Source: Candidatus Delongbacteria bacterium
Lineage (GTDB): Bacteria > UBA4055
Length of the DNA stretch: 8,171 nt
Direction: 5' to 3'
NCBI GenBank assembly: GCA_022013635.1
Contig: JAKLPX010000251.1
Span: forward strand, 1-8,171
In this document: in pieces, positions 1-7,832 of the stretch
Position numbering within the stretch: position 1 is the stretch's first letter
How the letters are laid out: each line of letters starts with the position of its first letter
Position numbers and translations under genes: made by a program
Notes under the pieces: generated by a model
Databases searched by the model: none
Told to the model about the DNA's origin: nothing
The model's input: the letters and a program-made list of their open reading frames with translations, nothing else

Positions 1-1
1 A

Positions 2-598
2 GAAAGGAAAGAAAAAAAAGAATCAATTGCGGCCTGTTTAAATAATTTGTGCCTCACTCATTTTAGAAAGGGTGAATATCAAAAAGCATTAGAGTATGGT
101 TTAATGGCGGAAAAATTATTTAAAGAATCCAATAATTTTGAAGGTCAGGGCATGGCTTATAATAATCTTGGGCTGATTTACTTTGAAATGTCTCTTTTTT
201 CGGAAGCTTTGGAATGTCAGTTCAAGGCCTTGAAAATTAAGGAAGATACCAATAACAAATCTTCTATCGCAAATACTTTAGGCAATATAGGAATGATTTT
301 TACCAAACTTTTTAACCTTGAAAAAGCCCTTGAATATTCCACAGAAGGTTTAAAGCTCAGAGAAGAGATAAATGATATGAGAGGAATTTCTTACTCTTAT
401 AACGAAATTGGAAGAATTTATGATAAAATGAACGATTTTGATAAGGCAATTTGGTATTTATCGGAATCAATAAGAATAAAGAGAGAATTAAGTATATTAT
501 CGGGACTTCCTCCGTCTTTGGAGAATTTGGGCATGGTTTACCTGAAACAAAAGAAATATGAAGATGCAGAGAAATGTTTGTTCGAAGCAAAAAAATAA
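2..598 (+). CDS. TPR sensor part of a split TPR-histidine kinase (5' end outside window)
   Basis: This frame is open from the left edge (it begins in frame at base 2) and ends at TAA 596-598, so the true start lies upstream. A TTG at 47 is inside the repeat array and is unlikely to be the start. The 198 visible residues hold four full TPR units of exactly 40 residues (bases 17-136, 137-256, 257-376, 377-496) and most of a fifth, each with the pattern NNLG.IY......F..AL.....AL.I. TPR units form a superhelix that binds proteins or peptides, so this should be the input or partner-binding half of a signalling kinase. No membrane segment is visible. The stop falls inside helix B of unit 5, directly after a run of seven A. 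The following frame continues the unit without loss, so this is the N-terminal part of the kinase ending at 1692 rather than a separate protein. Open possibilities are a true pseudogene, a programmed or slippage-restored gene, or a sequencing error. Confidence 0.85.
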   Translation, partial: ERKEKKESIAACLNNLCLTHFRKGEYQKALEYGLMAEKLFKESNNFEGQGMAYNNLGLIYFEMSLFSEALECQFKALKIKEDTNNKSSIANTLGNIGMIFTKLFNLEKALEYSTEGLKLREEINDMRGISYSYNEIGRIYDKMNDFDKAIWYLSESIRIKRELSILSGLPPSLENLGMVYLKQKKYEDAEKCLFEAKK

Positions 599-1692
599 AC
601 GAGGAACTCGGAGATAAAAATGGTATAACAAGCGTATGCAGAAACATCAGCAGTCTGTTTATATCTCAAGGCAGGTATGAAGAGGCTTTAGTTTATATAA
701 AAAGATCCCATGACATAGCCAAGGATATGAACCTTAAAGATAAATTGAGGGATTCTTATAAATTGTTCTCTGAGATTTACGGAAAGAAAAATAATTTCAA
801 GAAAGCTTTAGCTTATTATGTAATGTATTCAAAAGTAAACGAAGAAGTTCTCAATCTTCAAAAGCAACAAGAACTGCACAATATTTCAACCAAATATGAA
901 AACGATAAAAAAGATAAAGAGAACGAAATATATAAACTTAAAAACTTTGAACTCGGAAAAATGAATAAAGAACTTAAAAAATCCAGAACGGAACTTATGA
1001 AATCAAATTCTTCAAAAGATAAATTTTTCAATATAATCACTCACGATTTGAAAAATCCGTTTTCGATATTATATACAACTTCTGAGCTGCTTACGACATA
1101 TTATGACGAACTCGGCACAAAAAAACAAAAAGAGTATATCAACACAATCAATGTATCGGCAAAGCATTTGTTAAAACTTATAGAAAATCTTTTGGAATGG
1201 TCGAGAACTCAAAGCGGAATGAGACAATTTAATCCGGTTGAATTTAATTTGACCGAGAATCTTGAAAATTGCATAGACCTTTTGAGACCAAACGCGGATA
1301 TTAAGAATATATCTGTCAATGTTTCTGCCGAAAAGGATATAGTTCTCCGTGCCGATAAAAATATGATCAAAACAGTTATCCGGAATTTCATTACCAACGC
1401 GATCAAATTTACTAAACAGGGCGGAGAAATTTTGGTTACAGCAGAAATAATTGATAACAGTAAATTAATATTTACCGTAATAGATAATGGAATCGGAATT
1501 AAGAAGAAGGATTTATCCAAACTATTTGTAATTGACAAACATTTCGTAACAAACGGAACTGCAAATGAAAAAGGAACAGGTATCGGTTTATTGCTTTGTA
1601 AAGAATTTATCGAAAAACACAATGGAAAAGTTTTCGTCGAAAGCAAATACAGAAAAGGAAGTGTTTTTGGTTTTGAAATTCCGATAATATAA
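574..1692 (+). CDS. Histidine kinase part of the split TPR-histidine kinase
   Basis: This is the transmitter half of a cytoplasmic sensor kinase, which should autophosphorylate on His and pass the phosphate to a response regulator. Residue numbers count from the ATG at 574. Residues about 6-94 carry the end of TPR unit 5 and two more 40-residue TPRs (bases 616-735 and 736-855). Residues about 92-150 form a charged coiled coil. The HisKA domain has H box HDLKNP with the phosphorylatable His157. The HATPase domain has N box NAIKFT (Asn275), G1 DNGIG (304-308), an LF F-box near 317, and G2 GTGIGL (334-339). All key kinase residues are present. No transmembrane helix or receiver domain is seen, and no response regulator is in the window. 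ATG 574 is only the first ATG of this frame. It lacks a convincing ribosome-binding site and lies inside a TPR codon stretch, so natural translation probably enters from the upstream frame at 589-595. The stop lies 8 bp from the convergent CvpA-like gene. Confidence 0.88.
   Translation: MFVRSKKINEELGDKNGITSVCRNISSLFISQGRYEEALVYIKRSHDIAKDMNLKDKLRDSYKLFSEIYGKKNNFKKALAYYVMYSKVNEEVLNLQKQQELHNISTKYENDKKDKENEIYKLKNFELGKMNKELKKSRTELMKSNSSKDKFFNIITHDLKNPFSILYTTSELLTTYYDELGTKKQKEYINTINVSAKHLLKLIENLLEWSRTQSGMRQFNPVEFNLTENLENCIDLLRPNADIKNISVNVSAEKDIVLRADKNMIKTVIRNFITNAIKFTKQGGEILVTAEIIDNSKLIFTVIDNGIGIKKKDLSKLFVIDKHFVTNGTANEKGTGIGLLLCKEFIEKHNGKVFVESKYRKGSVFGFEIPII
589..610 (+). other. Frame junction: A7 slippery heptamer, stop codon and mini-hairpin
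   Basis: Seven A residues (589-595) are read in the upstream frame as gcA AAA AAA, immediately followed by TAA (596-598). This is the X XXY YYZ phasing needed for tandem -1 slippage. A -1 step gives GCA AAA AAA ATA AAC and enters the kinase frame. An eighth A in the tract would have the same effect. Four bases after the heptamer, CGAG (600-603) and CTCG (607-610) can form a 4-bp stem with a GAA loop, which is small for a frameshift stimulator. No strong Shine-Dalgarno-like stimulator is seen 10-14 bases upstream. The sequence shows the geometry; whether slippage occurs is not shown. Confidence 0.6.
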
Positions 1693-1700
1693 TAAATTAT

Positions 1701-2366
1701 CTATTCTTCTTTCTTTTCAGGTTCTTTTTTATCGGATTCGTTTGTTTTAGGTTTTTCCTTTTCATCCTTTATAAAGTCTTTCAGCCCTTCGTGAGTGCGG
1801 ATTGCGTCCAGGCCGGTTTTTGAAGCTTGGGTCTGCTTTGCTTTTTGTTTTTCAAAATACTCTATAGGATTGTTTAAAGTCTGCAGATAAGATGCGAGAT
1901 TTTGCAATAGATTTTCAGTACCGGTTCCCATAATTCCATAAGTCAGCCCGAAAGTTTTTGGAGTAATATATTTTTCCGGAAGTTTTTTAAGAACAGGCAG
2001 AGTATAAACAAAGGAAAAAAGTATCGAAAAAATAATGATAGTTTTGAAAGCCGCGAATAAATAGGTTAAAAGTCTGCCTGTTGTTTTAGGAACTTTTTTG
2101 CCGAATTCGATAATTCTCCGACCGATTAAAGAGTTGTAAAAAAAGAATATAACCAGAAGTAAAAGAAAATAAGCCGCATAAGTTGCGTAGTTCTCATTCT
2201 CAATAAATTTAGAAAGAATTTTTGAAACCGGAACATAAAAGGCTCCGGCAATCCTGATAATGATCAAAAATCCGATAGTAAAATTCAAATCTTCGGTACA
2301 TCCCTTAACACCTGCTCGGGTAACCGTTACTATCAGCATTATTATTAGAATAATATCAAATATCAT
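1701..2366 (-). CDS. CvpA-family integral membrane protein
   Basis: The 221-residue protein has four hydrophobic helices, at about residues 2-16, 29-46, 62-79 and 103-123, matching the CvpA (colicin V production) family. The N-terminal FDIILIIMLIVT stretch followed by a Gly-rich turn (RAGVKG, 17-22) is typical of the family. After the membrane part there is a soluble region, and the last 50 or so residues are very rich in Lys, Glu and Pro, ending in an acidic/basic tail likely to be disordered in the cytoplasm. Family members are inner-membrane proteins linked to colicin V export and envelope stress, but the biochemical role is not settled, so no specific function is assigned. ATG 2364-2366 is preceded by AGAGG with a 6-base spacer. 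A candidate promoter lies about 45-75 bp upstream. The 3' end converges on the kinase with only 8 bp between stops and no visible hairpin terminator. Confidence 0.8.
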   Translation of the reverse strand: MIFDIILIIMLIVTVTRAGVKGCTEDLNFTIGFLIIIRIAGAFYVPVSKILSKFIENENYATYAAYFLLLLVIFFFYNSLIGRRIIEFGKKVPKTTGRLLTYLFAAFKTIIIFSILFSFVYTLPVLKKLPEKYITPKTFGLTYGIMGTGTENLLQNLASYLQTLNNPIEYFEKQKAKQTQASKTGLDAIRTHEGLKDFIKDEKEKPKTNESDKKEPEKKEE

Positions 2367-2411
2367 TTTAAACCTCTGGTTTGTATCATCATCCCTTTAC
2401 ACAATTGTAAT

Positions 2412-2442
2412 GAAAAGTAATTTTCTTTTGACATAATGTCAA
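2412..2442 (-). promoter_or_regulatory. Candidate promoter of the CvpA-like gene
   Basis: On the minus strand, TTGACA (plus bases 2437-2442) is followed after 17 bases by TACTTT (2414-2419). Read by the Bacteroidota rule this is TTG-N20-TAnnTTT, with the last base C instead of G. Transcription would start roughly 40 bases before the ATG at 2366. The match is by eye only. Confidence 0.5.
2428..2442. repeat. 15-bp palindrome TTGACATaATGTCAA, possible operator
   Basis: Two perfect 7-base arms flank a single central A. The right arm coincides with the -35 region of the candidate promoter for the CvpA-like gene, where a dimeric regulator could block or contact RNA polymerase. The site lies in the 100-bp gap between dtd and that gene. 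The palindrome is seen directly; operator function is inference, and part of it arises simply because the -35 box forms one arm. Confidence 0.35.
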
Positions 2443-2466
2443 GAACCGAATAATTAAATTTTCAAG

Positions 2467-2904
2467 TTATTTTTCAATAATAAATGTAGCCGGACCGTTA
2501 TTAATGAGCCCGATTTCCATGTGCGATCCGAAAACGCCTTCAACAATTTTCAAACCGGTTTCTTTGAGATTTTTTATAAAAAAATTATACAACGGCATAG
2601 CTTTTTCCGGCGGAGAGGATTCAGTAAAACCCGGTCTTCTTCCTTTCTTTGTGTCGGCATAAAGCGTAAACTGCGGCACCGCGGCAATTTCACCGTTGAT
2701 GTCTTTTACCGATAAATTCATTTTGCCGCCGCTGTCTTCAAAAATCCTCAGATTGACAATTTTGTCTATGAAATAAGGAATAATACTCTCGTCATCGGTA
2801 GTATTTATGCCGATAAATATCAATAATCCTTTTCCGGATACAGCATGAATTTTTCCGTCAATCTTTATAAAAACTTCATCAACTCTTTGTACCAAAATTT
2901 TCAT
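2467..2904 (-). CDS. dtd: D-aminoacyl-tRNA deacylase (DTD)
   Basis: DTD hydrolyses D-amino acids (and glycine mischarged on tRNA-Ala) from tRNA, acting in the cytoplasm as a homodimer. The 145-residue length is standard. The N-terminal MKILVQRV strand, RIFED..GKMNLSV (53-66), the QFTLYADTKKGRRPGF segment (78-93) and the C-terminal NNGPAT motif (135-140), carrying the Gly-Pro pair that enforces chirality, all fit the family. Thr80 and Gly137-Pro138 are present. One oddity: the family's SQFTL motif reads PQFTL here (Pro77, codon CCG), and NxGPVT reads NNGPAT. ATG 2902-2904 is preceded by AAGGA about 8 bases upstream, supporting the start. The gene is divergent from the flavin-reductase-like gene and is followed by 100 bp before the CvpA-like gene, which has its own candidate promoter, so the two may not be strictly co-transcribed. 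Confidence 0.95.
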   Translation of the reverse strand: MKILVQRVDEVFIKIDGKIHAVSGKGLLIFIGINTTDDESIIPYFIDKIVNLRIFEDSGGKMNLSVKDINGEIAAVPQFTLYADTKKGRRPGFTESSPPEKAMPLYNFFIKNLKETGLKIVEGVFGSHMEIGLINNGPATFIIEK

Positions 2905-2975
2905 AAATTTATCCTTGCGTTTTAATCAATACTTTTAGATTATTTAATTTACGAAAATTATGGAGAGAAGTAAAC

Positions 2976-3509
2976 ATGAAAAGATCGGAAATAAAATTTG
3001 ATGATTTCAAACCGGAGATATTCAATTTATGGGGAAAGCAATGGATGCTTCTTACTTCGGGAGAAATGGAACATGATTCTTTTAACACTATGACCGTCGG
3101 CTGGGGAAGCATCGGAATAATGTGGAATAAGCCGTTTGTTCAAGTAGTTGTCAGGCCAACTCGATATACTCGAGAGTTCATGGAGAGATATGAGACATTT
3201 ACTCTTTCCGCATTCAGTGAAGATTATAAAAAAGAGCTGTCTTATCTTGGTAGTGTCAGCGGTAAAGATGTGAATAAAATTGAAAAATCGGGATTGAAAG
3301 TTGAGCCTTCAAAACTGGTGAAATGTCCATGCTTTAATGAAGCGGAACTTGTAATCGAATGTAAAAAAATATATTCATCCAGATTTACAGCAAATGAATT
3401 TATTGATCAATCAATAAAAAATAACTATCCCAAAGAGGATTATCATTTAGTTTATTTCGGGCAAGTATTATGCATAAGTGGAATTGAAAAGTATAGCAAA
3501 AAACAATGA
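2976..3509 (+). CDS. Flavin reductase-like / FMN-binding split-barrel protein
   Basis: The 177-residue protein resembles the flavin reductase-like (flavoredoxin) family, which binds FMN in a split beta-barrel and moves electrons from NAD(P)H or a partner protein. Visible family features are FNTMTVGWGS (36-45), the region that normally contacts the flavin phosphate, followed by a hydrophobic strand and RPTRYT (60-65), then ETFTLSAF (73-80). A Cys-rich CPCF (117-120) and a further Cys at 129 are notable; in related proteins a Cys in this region lies near the flavin, but a redox role here is inference. There is no signal peptide or membrane segment. The start is supported by GGAGAG at 2962-2967. 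It stands alone between divergent dtd and the guaB promoter, so the context does not identify its partner. Family assignment is firm; substrate is unknown. Confidence 0.85.
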   Translation: MKRSEIKFDDFKPEIFNLWGKQWMLLTSGEMEHDSFNTMTVGWGSIGIMWNKPFVQVVVRPTRYTREFMERYETFTLSAFSEDYKKELSYLGSVSGKDVNKIEKSGLKVEPSKLVKCPCFNEAELVIECKKIYSSRFTANEFIDQSIKNNYPKEDYHLVYFGQVLCISGIEKYSKKQ

Positions 3510-3540
3510 ATTAATAAATAAAAACACTCTACATTTACTC

Positions 3541-5053
<1,513 letters not shown>

Positions 5054-5069
5054 ATAAAGGTTAAAAGAA

Positions 5070-6593
5070 ATGGCGGAATATAAAAAAACGGCTATGCCGG
5101 TTACAAGAGAAGATGATTACCCTCAATGGTATCTTGAAGTCATAAAAGCGGCCGAATTGGCAGAAAACAGCGATGTTCGCGGCTGTATGGTCATAAAACC
5201 TTGGGGTTATACTATTTGGGAAAATATGCAGAGAGAACTTGACCAGTCGTTTAAAGACACAGGTCACACGAACGCCTATTTTCCGTTATTCATTCCTCTT
5301 GAATATTTACAGCAGGAAGCAGACCATGTCGAAGGTTTCGCGAAGGAATGCGCCGTCGTTACTCATCACAGATTGAGTCTGAACGGCGACGGGAAATTGG
5401 TTCCCGACGGAAAGCTCGAAGAACCTCTTGTCATAAGACCGACAAGCGAAACGATCATCGGAGCTTCTTATGCCAAATGGGTAAATTCATACAGAGATCT
5501 GCCGATCCTTATTAATCAATGGGCAAATGTCGTCCGTTGGGAAATGCGGACAAGGCTGTTTTTAAGAACTACCGAATTTTTGTGGCAGGAAGGTCATACT
5601 GTTCACGCTACCAAAGCGGAAGCAACGGAAGAAACTCATAAAATGTTGTATGTATATAAAGAATTTGCCGAAAATGTTTTAGCGATACCCGTGATCCAAG
5701 GAGAGAAGACTGAATCTGAAAGATTTCCGGGAGCAGTTTCTACATATTCTATCGAAGCGATGATGCAGGATAAAAAGGCGCTCCAAAGCGGAACATCCCA
5801 TTTTTTAGGTCAGAATTTTGCCAAAGCGTCAAAGATAAAATTTCAAAGCAAAGAGGGGAAAGAGGAATTTGCATGGACAACATCATGGGGAGTTTCTACC
5901 CGTCTGATTGGGGCTTTAATAATGGCTCATTCAGATGATAACGGACTTGTATTGCCTCCGAGGGTCGCCCCGGCGCATATTGTTATTCTTCCAATCTATA
6001 AGGATGACAGCGAAAGGGAAACCGTTATGAATTATATTGAAGATATTAAACTTGAAGTTGCCAAACAAAGATTCTTTGAAAGAAAGATAGTTCTTCATGT
6101 TGATGATAGAGACATACGCGGCGGAGAGAAAAACTGGTATTGGATTAAAAAGGGAGTTCCGCTAAAAATTGAGATCGGACCCAGAGATGTCGAAAAGAAT
6201 ACGATTTCAGTAGTAAAAAGAACCGACCCCGGTCTAAAAAAGAATTTTATTTTGAAAGAGGAATTTATAAATTGTCTTGTTGAGACGCTTACGAATATGC
6301 AAAATGAAATGTATGAAAAGGCGAACTCTTTCTTAAAGGAAAACACTTATGAAATTAACGATTATGCAGAATTTAAAAAGATATTCACCCCGAAAAACGA
6401 AGAAAAACCCGAGATACACGGATGTTTCGCCCGTTCTCACTGGTGCGGAAGTTCAAAATGCGAGGACGCAATAAAAGAAGAATTAAAAGTAACCGTCAGG
6501 AATATACCGTTTACCGAAAAACAATGCGAAGGCAACTGTATTTACTGCGGCGGAAAAAGCAGTAAGAGAGTTATTTTCGCTAAATCTTATTAA
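5070..6593 (+). CDS. proS: Prolyl-tRNA synthetase, type 3 (archaeal/eukaryotic-like)
   Basis: This class II synthetase charges tRNA-Pro with proline in the cytoplasm. The 507 residues match the short type-3 form. Class II motif 1 lies in GHTNAYFPLFIP (65-76), with RPTSET at 123-128. Motif 2 is RWEMRTRLFLRTTEFLWQEGHT (156-177 region), and motif 3 covers GVSTRLIGAL (274-283) through LPPRVAP (295-301). The anticodon-binding domain follows (from about 302). The C-terminal zinc domain has Cys459, Cys464, Cys490 and Cys493 in a C-x4-C...C-x2-C arrangement, and the protein ends in the Tyr typical of this class (AKSY). There is no insertion editing domain between motifs 2 and 3, as expected for this type, so clearance of Ala-tRNA-Pro would need a separate enzyme. 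ATG 5070 has AAAGG about 10 bases upstream. It lies 16 bp after guaB and 23 bp before the next gene, consistent with co-transcription. Confidence 0.96.
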   Translation: MAEYKKTAMPVTREDDYPQWYLEVIKAAELAENSDVRGCMVIKPWGYTIWENMQRELDQSFKDTGHTNAYFPLFIPLEYLQQEADHVEGFAKECAVVTHHRLSLNGDGKLVPDGKLEEPLVIRPTSETIIGASYAKWVNSYRDLPILINQWANVVRWEMRTRLFLRTTEFLWQEGHTVHATKAEATEETHKMLYVYKEFAENVLAIPVIQGEKTESERFPGAVSTYSIEAMMQDKKALQSGTSHFLGQNFAKASKIKFQSKEGKEEFAWTTSWGVSTRLIGALIMAHSDDNGLVLPPRVAPAHIVILPIYKDDSERETVMNYIEDIKLEVAKQRFFERKIVLHVDDRDIRGGEKNWYWIKKGVPLKIEIGPRDVEKNTISVVKRTDPGLKKNFILKEEFINCLVETLTNMQNEMYEKANSFLKENTYEINDYAEFKKIFTPKNEEKPEIHGCFARSHWCGSSKCEDAIKEELKVTVRNIPFTEKQCEGNCIYCGGKSSKRVIFAKSY

Positions 6594-6616
6594 AAACGAA
6601 TAATGGAAAAATATAA

Positions 6617-7831
6617 ATGGACCTTTTAGGTAAAATTGAACCTTTTGACAGAGTAATAATTCCTGTTGAACCCATGGACAGATTTGCCAGAAAACTGTCA
6701 AAAGAATTAAATCAGCCCTGGAAACCGGAAGGACTAATCGCTCATTTTCTTCATGAGGACGCCGATTACGATCCGAAATTGATCTTGGAAGGCAGGGAAG
6801 GATTCAATGACGAACCGATGAACAGATTAAAAGGCAAGCATGTCTATTTAGTAGCAAGTCACAAACAATGGGAACCGTCTTTGCTTCTCGAAAGAATTTG
6901 TCATACAGCGGATGTTTGCCTGTGCAACGGCGCAAAGGAAGTAAATTTAGTCTGGACGAACATCAGATTAAGCGGTAATCATCTAAGACCGGGCAACGGA
7001 AATATATTTTCTAAAAAAGATATTATAAAGTATGACGGAAAATCTCTTTCAACATTACGCCTCGCAAAAAGATTCAAAAATGAAGGTATTTCAAAAGTAT
7101 TGACTATTCATGCCCATACAAAAAATCTTATCGAGGCTTTCGGAGAAGTTTATTTCGGAGATGTGAACAAAGGATCAAAAATACTGATTGATCTTCCTAT
7201 AGCACCGATCATAGCCCATTATCTTTATACTTACAGTAAAATAAAAAATAAAGGCGAGAAAGCCGTTTTTGTTTCCACCGATGAAGGTTCAAAAGAATTA
7301 TGCACGGATATTATGAATAATCTGAAAAATCTTCAACCGGAATTTACCGATATCAGCTGGATCAGATTTAAAAAGGAAAGGGATCCTGTTACCGGATATC
7401 TGAAAAATATTTATGAAGCTGAAAGTTCTCCGAATTACAACGGGCATGAAAATAAAGATAAATTTATTTTTGACGATATAGTAAGAAGTTTCGCATCCAT
7501 GTACGGCGTGATCGAAAAAATGGGCGGTGACAGATTCACTATGTTCGCCACTCATGCTCATATCACAGGAAGGTCTCAGAATTTACTTCGCAGCGAAAAG
7601 ATCAAAGAAATAATTTTTACAAACACAATGGCTAATAATCTCGAAGATCCGTATTATGAGCATCAATTATTTGGTAAAACTACCGTTATTAAGATCGGGA
7701 AATATCTGGCAAACGCAATACTGAATGTAATGGAAGACGGCAACGACGCCGATGAATTTTATACCATAAAATCTCCCGCCGATGTACATAAGATCGAAAG
7801 ACTTTATGATTTAAGGAAACCTTTTAATTAA
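6617..7831 (+). CDS. Divergent PRPP-synthetase-like protein
   Basis: The 404 residues follow the order of ribose-phosphate pyrophosphokinase, a duplicated phosphoribosyltransferase fold. KHVYLVASH (74-82) corresponds to the first strand. EGISKVLTIHAHT (156-168) corresponds to the VLTVDLHA metal site, but Asp becomes His165 while His167 is kept. VFVSTDEGSKE (217-227) replaces the usual SPD-Gly segment. FIFDDIVRSFASM (283-295) aligns with the PRPP loop DDxxDT(A/G)GT. MFATHAHITGRS (309-320) and IKEIIFTNT (329-337) match ATHGLFSG and the VVVTNT strand. The acidic pair Asp286-Asp287 is kept, but the Thr-Gly-Gly-Thr turn reads S-F-A-S, and the usual RQDR ATP loop is not recognisable near 117-128. 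It is about 90 residues longer than ordinary Prs (near 315). It may be a paralogue with altered or lost catalysis, so I do not call it prs. ATG 6617 has only a weak GGAAAA site. One base separates its stop from recN. Confidence 0.7.
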   Translation: MDLLGKIEPFDRVIIPVEPMDRFARKLSKELNQPWKPEGLIAHFLHEDADYDPKLILEGREGFNDEPMNRLKGKHVYLVASHKQWEPSLLLERICHTADVCLCNGAKEVNLVWTNIRLSGNHLRPGNGNIFSKKDIIKYDGKSLSTLRLAKRFKNEGISKVLTIHAHTKNLIEAFGEVYFGDVNKGSKILIDLPIAPIIAHYLYTYSKIKNKGEKAVFVSTDEGSKELCTDIMNNLKNLQPEFTDISWIRFKKERDPVTGYLKNIYEAESSPNYNGHENKDKFIFDDIVRSFASMYGVIEKMGGDRFTMFATHAHITGRSQNLLRSEKIKEIIFTNTMANNLEDPYYEHQLFGKTTVIKIGKYLANAILNVMEDGNDADEFYTIKSPADVHKIERLYDLRKPFN

Positions 7832-7832
7832 A

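Noticed and set aside
2338..2353. TATTATT/AATAATA inverted repeat.
   Set aside because: It sits in the first codons of the CvpA-like gene, where Ile codons of the first membrane helix make AT-rich self-complementarity likely.
2905..2975. Promoter-like boxes in the 71-bp dtd/flavin-reductase gap, including a minus-strand TTTACT-N17-TAAATT (2946-2974) and a plus-strand TACTTTTA (2930-2937).
   Set aside because: The minus-strand pair matches only four of six bases in each box and overlaps the neighbour's start; the plus-strand box has no TTG at the right distance. Divergent promoters must exist here, but I cannot place them.
3160..3180. AACTCGA and CTCGAGAGTT inverted and tandem repeats around 'actcga'.
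   Set aside because: They fall inside the flavin-reductase-like coding region at RPTRYTRE, are imperfect, and follow from repeated Thr-Arg codons.
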